Below are positions 24,146-33,720 of a stretch of 64,000 nucleotides of DNA, piece after piece. Within the stretch, counting starts at the first letter, position 1; each line of letters begins with the position of its first letter. Position numbers and translations under genes: made by a program. The notes under the pieces are model-generated. The model ran no database searches. It was not told the DNA's origin and worked only from the letters and a program-made list of their open reading frames with translations. This DNA is from Duganella sp. 1224 (GTDB lineage Bacteria; Pseudomonadota; Gammaproteobacteria; Burkholderiales; Burkholderiaceae_D). The DNA is taken from positions 1 to 64,000 of the forward strand of contig NZ_JACBYS010000005.1 of assembly GCF_013408245.1 (NCBI RefSeq). The letters are read 5' to 3'.

Positions 24146-25279
24146 TCAGCTCACGTTGCGGAAGAAGCGCAGCATTTCGCGGCTGGCATCCGGCCCCTTG
24201 GCATCGGTATAGCTGCCAGACGCGCTGCCGCCCGACCAGGCGTGGCCCGCGCCGTGCACCACCCAATGCTCGCCCAGCGTCGACCCGTCCGCCTTGGTGT
24301 GCGTGGTCTGCGTGTAGCGATAGCCATTCGGCACCGCGCCCGAGCGCACCAACGGCCGCGCGCCGCGATGATGATGCAACCGCTGCGCCATCACCTGCTC
24401 GCCATTGCTCGGATTCACCGTGGTGTCATGGTCCCCATGGAACACAATGATCGGCTGCGACCCATTGCCCGCCTTGGCCGCCTGCTTGACGCCACGCTTC
24501 ATGGCCGTCAGCGCCGACGGCAAATCCTGTGCCGAAGCAAACGGCAAGCCCGAATGCACGCCCACCGCCGCAAACAATTCCGGATACAGCGTGCCGGCAA
24601 TCACCGCCATCGCCCCGCCAGCCGACAAGCCCGCCACATACACCTGCCGCGCATTGACCGCATACTCGTCGATGACCTGGCGCGCGATGCCGGCGATGAT
24701 GGACGGCTCCCCTTGTCCGCGCTGCTGGTCGATGGCGTTGAACCAGTTCCAGCACTTGGAGTGATTGGCCTGCGCCGTCTGCTCGGGATACACCACCAGC
24801 CAGCCCAGTTCCTCCGCGCGCTGGTTCATCTGCGTGCCGGCGGCGAAGTCATCCGGATTCTGCGTGCAGCCGTGCAGCATCACCAGCAGCGGCATGGGCT
24901 GGCCGCGATAGCTGGACGGAATGTACAGCTTGTAGTTGCGCGTGCCGGCATGGTTGGTATAACTGCCGCTGACAAACTGCGCCCCCGCCGGCAGCGGTTG
25001 CGCCGGCGCCGGATGCAGCAGCGAACCGACATCGATGGCCCGCTCCAGATTGGCCTGCAGATCGATCTTGATGCCCATGCGGTTCAGCATGTCTTGCGCG
25101 AACTCGGCCGGATGCGTGGCCGGATTCGGCTGCTGGCCGGACTCCGGCACCGGCGTCGGGGGCGCCGCGTTCGGCGGCGGCGGATTAATATCACGCATGG
25201 TCTGGCGTCGCACAGGCGCGCCCTTGTGGAACATCTGCTGCGCAGCTTCGCGCATCTGGGTGAGAAAATTGAGCTTCAT
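24146..25279 (-). CDS. PHB-depolymerase-family esterase
   Basis: A 377-residue alpha/beta hydrolase. HGCTQN (136-141) is the oxyanion region and GLSAGG (217-222) the nucleophile elbow with Ser219; FHGDHDTTVNP and HAWSGG supply the likely Asp and His. The first 100 residues are Pro-rich and contain no clear signal peptide, so it is probably intracellular, as for the PhaC/PhaZ-related LpqC-type esterases. It follows the CopG gene by 8 bases in the same direction, suggesting a regulated pair. The substrate is not proven. Confidence 0.85.
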   Translation of the reverse strand: MKLNFLTQMREAAQQMFHKGAPVRRQTMRDINPPPPNAAPPTPVPESGQQPNPATHPAEFAQDMLNRMGIKIDLQANLERAIDVGSLLHPAPAQPLPAGAQFVSGSYTNHAGTRNYKLYIPSSYRGQPMPLLVMLHGCTQNPDDFAAGTQMNQRAEELGWLVVYPEQTAQANHSKCWNWFNAIDQQRGQGEPSIIAGIARQVIDEYAVNARQVYVAGLSAGGAMAVIAGTLYPELFAAVGVHSGLPFASAQDLPSALTAMKRGVKQAAKAGNGSQPIIVFHGDHDTTVNPSNGEQVMAQRLHHHRGARPLVRSGAVPNGYRYTQTTHTKADGSTLGEHWVVHGAGHAWSGGSASGSYTDAKGPDASREMLRFFRNVS

Positions 25280-25287
25280 GGCACTCC

Positions 25288-25701
25288 TTAATGGATGCGC
25301 GTCGCCAGGGCAGTCTTGAGAACAGCGCTGGCATGCAGCGAGCCGAGTACAAAAATGGATTCGATAGTCGCCAGTGCCAGTTCGACCGACACGTCGCTGG
25401 CGATGCTGGCCAGGCCCAGCACCTGGATTTGCAGCCGCTCCCCCGCCGCCTGGATTGCTTCCAGGTCGGCGCGCGAATAATGCTGCATGCCCAGTACCAG
25501 ACTCTTGCGCGCCACGGTCTGCCTGACCACCTCGGCGTGCTGGTTCAGCTGATTGCGGATTGCCGTGCGTATCAGATCGGTACGGTTGGAGTAAAACCCT
25601 TCCTGTACCAGCAGGTCAATCTGTCCTAAGTCGATGGGACCGAGATTGATGGTGATTTTTTCCGATTCGGCAGTCTTCAGCTTGATTTCTTGTTTGGCCA
25701 C
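25288..25701 (-). CDS. CopG-family ribbon-helix-helix regulator
   Basis: A 137-residue protein. Residues 14-55 have the ribbon-helix-helix pattern (KITINLGPIDLGQIDLLVQEGFYSNRTDLIRTAIRNQL), which binds DNA as a dimer. The C-terminal 80 residues form a helical extension rich in Ala and Leu, longer than in plain CopG proteins. It is encoded directly upstream of the PHB-depolymerase-family esterase and may control that gene and itself. Confidence 0.78.
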   Translation of the reverse strand: MAKQEIKLKTAESEKITINLGPIDLGQIDLLVQEGFYSNRTDLIRTAIRNQLNQHAEVVRQTVARKSLVLGMQHYSRADLEAIQAAGERLQIQVLGLASIASDVSVELALATIESIFVLGSLHASAVLKTALATRIH

Positions 25702-25789
25702 AGTGTCTCCATCCGAGCACCATCTATATGGATGGTAAGTCTACGCCGACTGCGCCCCGCGTCAAGCGGCTTCGCGGCATAATGACGCC

Positions 25790-26005
25790 ATGAGTGAAGC
25801 CGCTAACACTATTCCGTCCCCGGTGCCGTCGCCTTGTGTCAGTTTGTGCAAGATGGACACGGACCGGCGCTATTGCATGGGCTGCCTGCGCACCCTCGAG
25901 GAAATTGTTGCCTGGGGCCAGGCCGACGATGAGTTCAAGCGCGCCGTGTGGGCCGAACTGCCGCTGCGCCGGCAAACCATCCGTTTCGACGACGAGGAGC
26001 AATAA
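25790..26005 (+). CDS. DUF1289 small cysteine protein
   Basis: A 71-residue protein with the DUF1289 pattern SPCVSLCKMD...RYCMGCLRTLEEI: four cysteines (17, 21, 30, 33) that look like a metal-binding site, then a helical acidic tail. Two bases separate its stop from the next ATG, so it is co-translated with the MBL hydrolase. Role unknown. Confidence 0.85.
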   Translation: MSEAANTIPSPVPSPCVSLCKMDTDRRYCMGCLRTLEEIVAWGQADDEFKRAVWAELPLRRQTIRFDDEEQ

Positions 26006-26007
26006 CC

Positions 26008-26910
26008 ATGCTGCCCGAGGCGATACAGGTGCTGCAGCGGGGCTGGCTGTCGTCCAACAACATCCTGCTGCTGGGACGGCACGACACGGCCATCATCGAT
26101 ACCGGCTACGTCAGCCACGCGCAGCAAACGCTGGAACTGGTGCGCCACGTGCTGCACGGCCGCCATCTGGACCAGATCATCAACACCCACCTGCATTCCG
26201 ACCATTGCGGCGGCAACGCCATGCTGCAGGCGCACTTTGGCTGCCAGACCTCGATCCCGGTGGCGGAGGCCGACAAGGTGCGGCACTGGGACGTGGAGGC
26301 GCTCAGTTTCAAGGCCACCGGCCAGCGCTGCGACCGCTTCACCTTCGACGCCACCATCGCGCCCGGCGACACGCTGACGCTGGGCGACATGGCATGGCAG
26401 GCGCTGGCCGCGCCCGGCCACGATCCGCATGCGCTGATTTTTTACTGTCCCCAGGAAAAAGTGCTGGTGTCGGCCGACGCGCTGTGGGAAAACGGCTTCG
26501 GCGTCATCTTTCCCGAGCTGGACGGCCAGTCCGGTTTTGCCGAAGAGCGCGCCACGCTGGACCTGATTGCCGGGCTGGACGTGGCGGTCGTCATCCCCGG
26601 CCACGGCGCGCCGTTCACCGACATGGCCGGCGCGCTGGCCCGCGCGCGTTCGCGGCTGGACTACCTGGAAGCTGATCCGGTCCGCAACGCGCAGAACGCG
26701 CTGAAGGTGCTGCTCAAGTTCCTGTTGCTGGAGCGCCAGCGGATCGCGCTGGCCGATGTGCCGGCGTTGCTGACCTCGATGCCGGTGTTCGCGGCCGCCA
26801 ATAGCAACTTTCTGAAGCAGTCGCCGGACCAGCTCGGCCGCTGGGCAGTGGGCCAGCTGGTACGCAGCGCTGCCGCCCGCGTAGAGGGTGAGTACTTACT
26901 TAACCAGTAA
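26008..26910 (+). CDS. metallo-beta-lactamase-fold hydrolase
   Basis: A 300-residue protein with the metal-binding motif NTHLHSDHCGGN (about 65-76), a later APGHDPHA and the PGHG histidine in VVIPGHGAPF, the layout of the MBL-fold glyoxalase-II-like hydrolases. The start follows GAGGAG of the upstream gene end; the frame extends further upstream but overlaps DUF1289. The C-terminal 100 residues are helical, possibly a substrate lid. The substrate is unknown. Confidence 0.87.
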   Translation: MLPEAIQVLQRGWLSSNNILLLGRHDTAIIDTGYVSHAQQTLELVRHVLHGRHLDQIINTHLHSDHCGGNAMLQAHFGCQTSIPVAEADKVRHWDVEALSFKATGQRCDRFTFDATIAPGDTLTLGDMAWQALAAPGHDPHALIFYCPQEKVLVSADALWENGFGVIFPELDGQSGFAEERATLDLIAGLDVAVVIPGHGAPFTDMAGALARARSRLDYLEADPVRNAQNALKVLLKFLLLERQRIALADVPALLTSMPVFAAANSNFLKQSPDQLGRWAVGQLVRSAAARVEGEYLLNQ

Positions 26911-26958
26911 ATGTAGAGGGTTTGCCCTAGTTTCGGCACGATCGTACTATTTTCGAAC

Positions 26959-26964
26959 TATAAT
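26959..26964 (+). promoter_or_regulatory. -10 element (TATAAT) upstream of nitronate monooxygenase
   Basis: A perfect TATAAT in an AT-rich patch 36 bases before the ATG at 27001. No clear -35 box is visible at the usual distance, so activator help or a weak -35 is likely. Confidence 0.4.
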
Positions 26965-27000
26965 CGTTCACACCGATCAACTCACGTCAGCGAGTACGCC

Positions 27001-27954
27001 ATGACCTTGCCCGCAGTCTTGCAAAACCTCACCCTTCCCGTCATCGCATCCCCGATGTTCATCGCCAGTGGACCGGCGCTGGTGGCGGCCCAGTGCAAGG
27101 CCGGCATAGTCGGCTCGTTCCCGGCGCTGAACGCGCGTCCGGCCGAGCTGCTGGATGTGTGGCTGACCGATCTGCAGAAGGAGCTGGCCGATTTCCAGGC
27201 CGCCAACCCGGACAAGCGCGTCGGCCCGATCGCCGTCAACCAGATCGTACACCAGTCCAACGACCGCCTCGCGCATGACGTCGAAGTGTGCGTCAAGCAC
27301 CAGATTCCGATCATCATCTCGTCGCTGCGCGCGCCGCCGAAAGAGATGCTGGACGCCATCCACAGCTACGGCGGCATCGTGCTGCACGATGTGATTTCCA
27401 TCCGTCACGCCGAAAAGGCGCTGGAAGCCGGCGTGGACGGCCTGATCCTGGTGGCCAGCGGCGCCGGGGGCCATGCGGGCACGCTGTCGCCGTTCGCGCT
27501 GGTGGGCGAGGTGCGCAAGTTCTTCAAGGGCCCGATTGCGCTGTCCGGATCGATTGCAACCGGTGACGCGATCCTGGCGGCCCAGGCCATGGGCGCCGAC
27601 TTTGCCTACATTGGTTCGCGCTGGCTGGCCACCAAGGAATCCAACGTCAGCGACGGCTACCGCGAGGCGATCATCGAGTCGACCGCCGCGGATATCGTCT
27701 ATTCGAACCTGTTCACCGGAGTTCACGGCAATTACCTGAAAAAATCCATCGTGGCCGCAGGCCTCGACCCGGACGCGCTGCCGACCGCCGACAAGACCGC
27801 GATGAACTTCGGTTCCAGCAGCGCCAAGGCCTGGCGCGACATCTGGGGCGCCGGTCAGGGCGTCGGCCTGATGGATGACATTCCCTCGGCCGGCGACATG
27901 GTCGAGCGCCTGAAGCGCGAGTACGACGCCGCCCGCGCCCGCCTGGCGCTGTAA
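27001..27954 (+). CDS. nitronate monooxygenase (2-nitropropane dioxygenase family)
   Basis: A 317-residue FMN-binding TIM-barrel enzyme that oxidises alkyl nitronates such as propionate-3-nitronate. Family features are LPVIASPMFIASGP at the start, LVASGAGGHAGT with the presumed catalytic histidine, and IALSGSIATGDAILAAQAMGADFAYIGSRW. It has its own promoter region and ends directly against the convergent amidohydrolase. Confidence 0.9.
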   Translation: MTLPAVLQNLTLPVIASPMFIASGPALVAAQCKAGIVGSFPALNARPAELLDVWLTDLQKELADFQAANPDKRVGPIAVNQIVHQSNDRLAHDVEVCVKHQIPIIISSLRAPPKEMLDAIHSYGGIVLHDVISIRHAEKALEAGVDGLILVASGAGGHAGTLSPFALVGEVRKFFKGPIALSGSIATGDAILAAQAMGADFAYIGSRWLATKESNVSDGYREAIIESTAADIVYSNLFTGVHGNYLKKSIVAAGLDPDALPTADKTAMNFGSSSAKAWRDIWGAGQGVGLMDDIPSAGDMVERLKREYDAARARLAL

Positions 27955-29418
27955 TCACTGGCCGACGGCGAGGCTGTCGCGCGCCATCGGTTTGCCGCGC
28001 AGCCAGACTGTGTTTACCGTATCGTAGGCACGGACGTCTTGCAGCGGCGACTCTTTCATCAGCACCAGGTTCGCCACCTTGCCGGCTTCGATGGTGCCCA
28101 GATCCCGATCCAGGTGGAAGGCCCGGGCGTTGTTGATGGTGGCCGCCTGGAACAACTGGGCCAGCGACAGCCCCGCGTTGTGCAGGTTTTGCATTTCCAG
28201 ATAGCCGTTCAGCCCGGGAATATTTCCGTAGGTTGGTGAGGATGGCGTGTCGGTGCCGAACAGGAAGTTGGCGTTTTTGCTCGCCAGATAGGCCACCACC
28301 TGGCGCTGACGGCGCAGCGGCGCTTCCATGCCGTGACGAACGTCCTCGTCAGTCTCACCCGGTTCCGCCACTTCCTCCTTGAACCAGCTGCCTTCCGGCG
28401 TCTTCAGCCACGCCAGCATGGCGGGCGGCAGCAGTTTGGCCAGGGCCGGGGTGTTCAGATAATCGGGATCGACATAGGCGCGCAGGCCGTACAGCACTTG
28501 CATGGTCGGCTGGTAGCCGATGCGGCGCTCGACGATTTTGTCCAGCAATTGTTTGATTTCGTCTGGTAACTCCGGCGAATTGTTCAGCGCACCCCAGTGC
28601 CACATGCCGTGCGCCAGGACGTCGACGCCGCCGTTGACGGCGAAGGTCTGGGCTTCAAACGAGTTGCCGTGGGTGACCAGCGTGAGGCCGTCGCGGGTGG
28701 CGGCGGCGCGCACCTCGCCATAGACGGCCGGGCTCATCACCGGCAGATTGCGCTGGCTGCCAAAGCCGTGTTCATAGTGGGTCTTGACGCAAATGGCGCC
28801 GTCCGCCTTCGCCCGCGCTACCCCTTTCGCGGGCGTGTAGTCCTCGGGCTTGTAGCGGCTGGGAATCTTGTCGGCCTGGGCCGGGTCGTAGATGAAGTTG
28901 GAAAACATCTCGAAGCGGTGTTCCGGCGGCGCGTAGGAGGAAGGGTAGCCGTTGGCAAACACCAGCGGCGGACCGCAGTCATAAATGTCCGGATGGCGCG
29001 GCATGGCCTTGACGCGGTTGATGAAGTCGCGGCTGCCTGCCGCCAGATCAATGACGGTGGTATAGCCATAGTAGAGGTAAGATCGCGGCATTTGCGCGAA
29101 ATAGGCGTTGGCCATGGCTTGCATGTGGTCGGCCTGCTCGAAGCTCATGCCGGGCACGGCGAACAGGTGGACGTGGGAATCGATCAGGCCGGGCGTCAGG
29201 TAGTAGCCCTTGCCATCGACGCGGGTGGCGCCCTTGGGGACGTTGCTGCCGGTGCCGCGCTCCACGCGGACGATGCGGTCGTTGTCGATCAGGACACTGC
29301 CGGTGTCAATGCGGTCCAGTTTTTCCGGCGACACCAGCCTGACGTTGGTGATCCAGGTCTGGGCGGCGATGGCTGGCGCGCAGACCAGAAAGCTGAAGGC
29401 GAGGTGGGTAAGTTTCAT
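27955..29418 (-). CDS. exported amidohydrolase-family protein
   Basis: A 487-residue hydrolase with signal peptide (residues 1-19). The metal motif LTPGLIDSHVHLFAVPG, later histidines in CVKTHYEHG and LVTHGNSFE, and the GTDTPSSPTYG aspartate define the imidazolonepropionase/prolidase-like amidohydrolases. Such exported forms often act on cyclic or peptide amides; the substrate here is unknown. It stands alone, with the membrane AraC regulator upstream on the same strand. Confidence 0.87.
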   Translation of the reverse strand: MKLTHLAFSFLVCAPAIAAQTWITNVRLVSPEKLDRIDTGSVLIDNDRIVRVERGTGSNVPKGATRVDGKGYYLTPGLIDSHVHLFAVPGMSFEQADHMQAMANAYFAQMPRSYLYYGYTTVIDLAAGSRDFINRVKAMPRHPDIYDCGPPLVFANGYPSSYAPPEHRFEMFSNFIYDPAQADKIPSRYKPEDYTPAKGVARAKADGAICVKTHYEHGFGSQRNLPVMSPAVYGEVRAAATRDGLTLVTHGNSFEAQTFAVNGGVDVLAHGMWHWGALNNSPELPDEIKQLLDKIVERRIGYQPTMQVLYGLRAYVDPDYLNTPALAKLLPPAMLAWLKTPEGSWFKEEVAEPGETDEDVRHGMEAPLRRQRQVVAYLASKNANFLFGTDTPSSPTYGNIPGLNGYLEMQNLHNAGLSLAQLFQAATINNARAFHLDRDLGTIEAGKVANLVLMKESPLQDVRAYDTVNTVWLRGKPMARDSLAVGQ

Positions 29419-29496
29419 GCGTGGCTCCTGGTTGAGATGCCCCAGTGTGCCGCGCCAGGCCGGTCGCGGCGTCGCAAATGATGATCTGGCACCTCG

Positions 29497-30606
29497 TTAG
29501 GCGGTAGTTTTTGCCTGTTCGCGGAATTCGCCGGGCGTCATGTCGGTGTATTTCTTGAATGCGCGGTTCATCGCGCTTTTGCTGTTAAATCCGGCGATCA
29601 TTGCCAGGTCGAGGATGCTGGTGGCGGCCTGTTGCGGGTCTTGCAGGGCCAGTTTGAGGGCCTCGACGCGGTGGCGGTTGAGGTAGTCGGCGAAATTGGT
29701 GCCGCAGTGCTGGTTGATCAATTGGGACAGCTCGTGTGGCGTCATGGCGACCCGTTCGGCCAGGTCTTCCAGCTTGAGTTCGCCGTTGCGGTAGGGCTGG
29801 TCCTGCGCCATGCAGGCGGTCAGCCGGGCCAGGAAGGCGTCGCGGTCGGCGGCGGATAACGGTTTGTCGGCGTAGCGCGGCTTGGGTGGTGGCGCAGGCG
29901 GCAGCGCGCGCGGCCGGTAGCCCAGCGGCAGGCGCATCGCCGTGTAGGCGGTGGCGAACACGAACAGCATCAGCGCGCCGCCGTCCACGGCCTCCACCGA
30001 CAGTGGTTGATCGATGTCGAATGCCGCCATCGCCACCGCCAGCGCGCTCAGCACGGCGCTGGCCAGCCATAGCCGCATCAGGCGGCGCAGGTCGGTCACC
30101 AGTTCCGAATCCGCCGGCACCCGCCGCACCAGCCGGTAGCTGGCGCGCAGGTAAAAGAACAGGATGACCAGCTTCACCACGGCGCCCAGCGCCAGGTACC
30201 ACGGCCAGCCGCGCAGCTGGCGCATCCACGCCAGTTTTTCGTCCGCCGGGCGCAGGTAGAAGGGCAGCATGGCGAGCGTGGCGACCGCGAACGGCAGAAA
30301 ATGCAGCAGCGCGCGCCCGCCCAGCGGCTGGTCGGACAGCATGGCGCGCAGGTACAGATACAGCAGCGGCCCCACCGCCAGCCCGAGCGTGACGATGGCC
30401 AGCGCGCTGTGCGGATAGACGCGGTACAGGTGGTTCAGCCCCAGCCAGGCGTGCCCGATGATGGCGGAAAACACCAGCAACAGCGCCGACAGCAGCCGGT
30501 TGGCGGTGCGCATTTCCGGCTGGCGCGGGTTGAATAGCGCGATGCTGAGAAACACGGCCTGCGCGATGGCCGCCAGGAAAAGCCAGGAAATGATTGTATT
30601 CACCAT
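29497..30606 (-). CDS. membrane-bound AraC-family regulator
   Basis: A 369-residue protein. Residues 1-230 carry about seven hydrophobic segments and resemble a membrane sensor. The C-terminal 100 residues hold an AraC double helix-turn-helix (LAERVAMTPHELSQLINQHCG; ILDLAMIAGFNSKSAMNRAFKKYTDMTPGEFR). It would sense an extracellular or membrane signal and act directly on DNA. The start at MVNTI is preferred over a Met 12 residues upstream because the protein then opens with the first membrane helix. It is divergent from the TPR gene (68 bp apart), a likely target. Confidence 0.85.
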   Translation of the reverse strand: MVNTIISWLFLAAIAQAVFLSIALFNPRQPEMRTANRLLSALLLVFSAIIGHAWLGLNHLYRVYPHSALAIVTLGLAVGPLLYLYLRAMLSDQPLGGRALLHFLPFAVATLAMLPFYLRPADEKLAWMRQLRGWPWYLALGAVVKLVILFFYLRASYRLVRRVPADSELVTDLRRLMRLWLASAVLSALAVAMAAFDIDQPLSVEAVDGGALMLFVFATAYTAMRLPLGYRPRALPPAPPPKPRYADKPLSAADRDAFLARLTACMAQDQPYRNGELKLEDLAERVAMTPHELSQLINQHCGTNFADYLNRHRVEALKLALQDPQQAATSILDLAMIAGFNSKSAMNRAFKKYTDMTPGEFREQAKTTA

Positions 30607-30674
30607 GATACAAATCCTGACATTTTTAGCAATCCAAAGCAATTACAATTAACGCAATATTGCGGAGGATGGTC

Positions 30675-31862
30675 ATGAAAACTGGATATGCAGTATCCCT
30701 GTTGCTGGCGCTGGTGTGCGCCGCCGGTCAGGCATCCGTATTGCCGAACCAGGCGGCGGCGCCATTGCAGCAGGAGGCGGTGGTGCTGACCGCGCAAGGC
30801 AAATACAAGGATGCCATCGCCAAGTTCCAGGAGGCAGCCAAGGCTGATCCGGCCGCGTCGGGGCCGCTGGCTGGCATCGCGAACGTGTTGATGATGGCGT
30901 CGCTGCAGGCGCAGGGCGAGGCGGCGGCGCGCTTGCGCGGCCAGGCCGAGAGCGTGGCCCGCCAGGCGCTGGCGCTGGGGGCGGACGACCCGCTGGCACA
31001 GGAAGTGTTGCGCCATCTGCTGGATGACAAACCGGCGCCGCTGCATGTGCCCACGCCGGCCGCCGCCAAAGCGATGCAGGAAGGCGAAGTGTTGTTCCAT
31101 GCGAAGCAGTACGACGAGGCGCTGGCCAAATACCAGGAAGCGGCGCGCCTGGATCCGCAGTATTCGGCCGCCGAGGTGTATGCCGGCGACTGCTACTTTG
31201 CGCAGAAAAAGTGGCCGGAGTCCGAAGAACGCTTCCGCAAGGCGACCGAGATCGAACCGTTGAACGGCCAGGCCTGGCGCTTCCTGGCCGATGCCTTGTC
31301 ATGGCAGGGCAAGTGGCCGGCGGCGGAAACCGCGCTGTTCAACGGCATCGCCGCGCAGCCCAACCAGTTGCCGACCTGGGACAAGCTGGCGTCGCTGCGC
31401 GGCAAGCAGGGTTACCCGCTGACGGCGCTGCATCTCCAGCGCAAGTCCTTCGTGAAGCTGGACGCCAATGGCAAGTTCGTCATCAATCTGGATGAACAAT
31501 ACCGCGACGATAAAGCCAGGCTGGCGGGAGATGGCGCGATGTGGTTTGCCTATGCCGCGTTTGAAGTCGATGCGCGCCTGAAGAACCAGCAGGCCAATGT
31601 GGCCGATCAGCCGTTTGCGATTGAAGTGGCGGCGTGGCGCTCGGCGTTAAAGGTGGTTGACGAGGTGGTGGCCAATGGCGGCGACGACATCCACGATCCA
31701 GCGCTGCTGAACCTGCGCATGCTGGCCAGGGACGGCCAGCTGGAAGCGGGGCTGATGCTGTTGCAGTACCGCGAGTCCTGGCGCGCCGAATTCGAGGCGT
31801 GGAAAAAAGCGCACCCGGACGGCGTCCGCAAATTCGTCAACACCTATGCGCTGCGTCCTTAG
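30675..31862 (+). CDS. exported tetratricopeptide-repeat protein
   Basis: A 395-residue protein. The signal peptide covers residues 1-22 (ending CAAGQA). Several TPR units follow, such as AVVLTAQGKYKDAIAKFQEAAKADP and GEVLFHAKQYDEALAKYQEAARLDP. The C-terminal 150 residues are not TPR-like. The start is the second ATG after GGAGG, at the better spacing. It is probably periplasmic and protein-binding; partner unknown. Its stop overlaps the convergent hpt stop. Confidence 0.83.
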   Translation: MKTGYAVSLLLALVCAAGQASVLPNQAAAPLQQEAVVLTAQGKYKDAIAKFQEAAKADPAASGPLAGIANVLMMASLQAQGEAAARLRGQAESVARQALALGADDPLAQEVLRHLLDDKPAPLHVPTPAAAKAMQEGEVLFHAKQYDEALAKYQEAARLDPQYSAAEVYAGDCYFAQKKWPESEERFRKATEIEPLNGQAWRFLADALSWQGKWPAAETALFNGIAAQPNQLPTWDKLASLRGKQGYPLTALHLQRKSFVKLDANGKFVINLDEQYRDDKARLAGDGAMWFAYAAFEVDARLKNQQANVADQPFAIEVAAWRSALKVVDEVVANGGDDIHDPALLNLRMLARDGQLEAGLMLLQYRESWRAEFEAWKKAHPDGVRKFVNTYALRP

Positions 31863-32428
31863 TTGTCGGTCTTGATCGCCCACAGGCCCGGCAGGTTGCG
31901 CCAGTAGCCATAGGCGTCCATCCCAAAGCCGACCACGAAGCGGTTGGGGATGGTGATGCCAACGATGTCCGCCTTCACCGGCTTGGTCTTGCCGATCGCC
32001 TTGTCGCAGAACACGGCCAGGATCACTTCCCTGGCGCCCATGTCCAGCAGGCGCTGTTTGACGTGGGCCAGCGTTTCACCCTCGTCCAGAATATCATCCA
32101 GCACGATCACGGTGCGGCCGCTGACGTTTGAGCGCGGCACCACTTTCCACACCACTTCGCCGCCGCGGTCCTCGTCGCCGTAGCGGCTGACGTGGATGTA
32201 GTCGAATTCGAGCGGGAAGGTCAGCTGCGGCAGCAGGTTGCCGGTGAAAACCACGGCGCCGCCCATCACGCCCAGCACCAGCGGGAACTCCTCGCTGTCC
32301 GGATGGTTGAAGCGGGCGTTGAGCGTGTCGGCCATCGCGCTGACGGCGGTGTCGACGTCCTGTTTCGAATACAGTTCTTCGGCGCTCTGCATCAGGGCGC
32401 GGGCGCGGTTGTGGTGGAAGTCTTGCAT
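31859..32428 (-). CDS. hpt: hypoxanthine-guanine phosphoribosyltransferase
   Basis: A 189-residue purine-salvage enzyme that makes IMP or GMP from the base and PRPP. The PRPP-binding loop is VIVLDDILDEGETL, and the early GGAVVFTGNLLPQL and late IPNRFVVGFGMDAYG fit the Hpt-type family. It sits downstream of the CoA ligase gene on the same strand, 36 bases apart, but a functional link is not evident. Confidence 0.9.
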   Translation of the reverse strand: MQDFHHNRARALMQSAEELYSKQDVDTAVSAMADTLNARFNHPDSEEFPLVLGVMGGAVVFTGNLLPQLTFPLEFDYIHVSRYGDEDRGGEVVWKVVPRSNVSGRTVIVLDDILDEGETLAHVKQRLLDMGAREVILAVFCDKAIGKTKPVKADIVGITIPNRFVVGFGMDAYGYWRNLPGLWAIKTDN

Positions 32429-32464
32429 GATCTTTTGTTAAACGAACGTGTGAAGGACGATATT

Positions 32465-33718
32465 TTACTGGTAATCGCGGACGTCGGCGATCACCTTGCC
32501 GTCGTTGGGCAGGCTGCCGATGGCGACAAACCGCACCTCGCCGCGCAATTTGGTCAGCCTGCGGATCGAGTCGATGATGTCGCCGTCGCTGGCGCTGGCG
32601 GGATCGGCCACCTCGCAATGCAGCGTCATCGTCTCCTGCGCGATCTGGCCGGACACCACCAGCCGCGCCTTCACAATCTGCGGATGGCGGCGCGCGATGT
32701 CATGCACCTGCGACGGGTGCACGAACATGCCGCGCACCTTGGTGGTCTGGTCGGCGCGTCCCAGCCAGCCCTTGATGCGGGTGTTGGTGCGGCCGCACGG
32801 CAGCGGCGGCGCACCGGTCAGTATCGCCGACAGGTCGCCGGTGGCAAAACGGATCAGCGGGTAGTCGGGATTGAACACCGTGATTACCACCTCGCCCACT
32901 TCGCCCGGCGGCACCGGCTCGCCGCTGCCGGGGCGGACGATTTCCAGGATCACGTCCTCGTCCAGCACCATGCCGGGATCGCGCGCGTCGCCGCTGTGGG
33001 TTTCGTAGGCGATGCTGCCGATATCGGCCGAGGCGTACATCTGCAGCACGCGCGGCACGCCATGTTCCATCAGCCATGCGCGCAGCGATTCCGGCAGTGC
33101 CTCGGCGCCGACCATGGCCTGGCGGATGCTGCCGATATCGACGTTCATCTCGCGCGCCTTCTCGATGATGATCTTCAGGAAGGACGGCGTGCCGACATAG
33201 GTGTCCGGCCGCAGCGCGTGGATGGCTTGCACCTGCATCTCGGTCTGGCCGCTGCCGGCCGGGATCACCGCGCAGCCAATGCGCGCGGCGCCGCCTTCCA
33301 CCATGAACGCCGCCGGCGTGAAATGGTAGGAAAAACAGTTTTGCAGCAGACTGCCTGCGCGCACGCCGGCCGCATACATCGGCCGCGCGAAACGCCAGCA
33401 GTCCTGGCGGCGCCCTTCGGGATCGAAGATGGGGCCGGGCGACATGTAGACGCGCGCCAGCTGGCCGATCGGCGTGGTATTCAGGCCGCCAAATGGCGGC
33501 TGTTGCGTTTGCAGGTCGCGCAGCCCGGACTTGCGCGTGACCGGCAACGTGGCCAAGGCCGCGCGGCTGTCGATGTCGGCCGGGTTGACGTCCTTGAGGA
33601 TGCGCGCCCAGCCGGCGGCGGCCTTGGCGCGCGCCACCAGTTGCGGCAGGCGCGCCATCAGATCGCGTTCGCGCTGTTCCGGCGGGCGTGTTTCCAGGCT
33701 GTCGAGCGTATCGGACAT
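32465..33718 (-). CDS. PaaK-like phenylacetate-CoA ligase family protein
   Basis: A 417-residue AMP-forming ligase that would activate an aryl or related carboxylate to its CoA thioester. PaaK features are YVGTPSFLKIIIEKA, the adenylate-binding YASADIGSIAYET and a C-terminal domain with GRADQTTKVRGMFVHPSQV. It lacks the early canonical PaaK N-terminal glycine loop in clear form. The start is the second of two close ATGs after AAGGAG. It ends the liv-type operon, behind the YjbR gene, and may activate the imported substrate. Confidence 0.83.
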   Translation of the reverse strand: MSDTLDSLETRPPEQRERDLMARLPQLVARAKAAAGWARILKDVNPADIDSRAALATLPVTRKSGLRDLQTQQPPFGGLNTTPIGQLARVYMSPGPIFDPEGRRQDCWRFARPMYAAGVRAGSLLQNCFSYHFTPAAFMVEGGAARIGCAVIPAGSGQTEMQVQAIHALRPDTYVGTPSFLKIIIEKAREMNVDIGSIRQAMVGAEALPESLRAWLMEHGVPRVLQMYASADIGSIAYETHSGDARDPGMVLDEDVILEIVRPGSGEPVPPGEVGEVVITVFNPDYPLIRFATGDLSAILTGAPPLPCGRTNTRIKGWLGRADQTTKVRGMFVHPSQVHDIARRHPQIVKARLVVSGQIAQETMTLHCEVADPASASDGDIIDSIRRLTKLRGEVRFVAIGSLPNDGKVIADVRDYQ

Positions 33719-33720
33719 GA

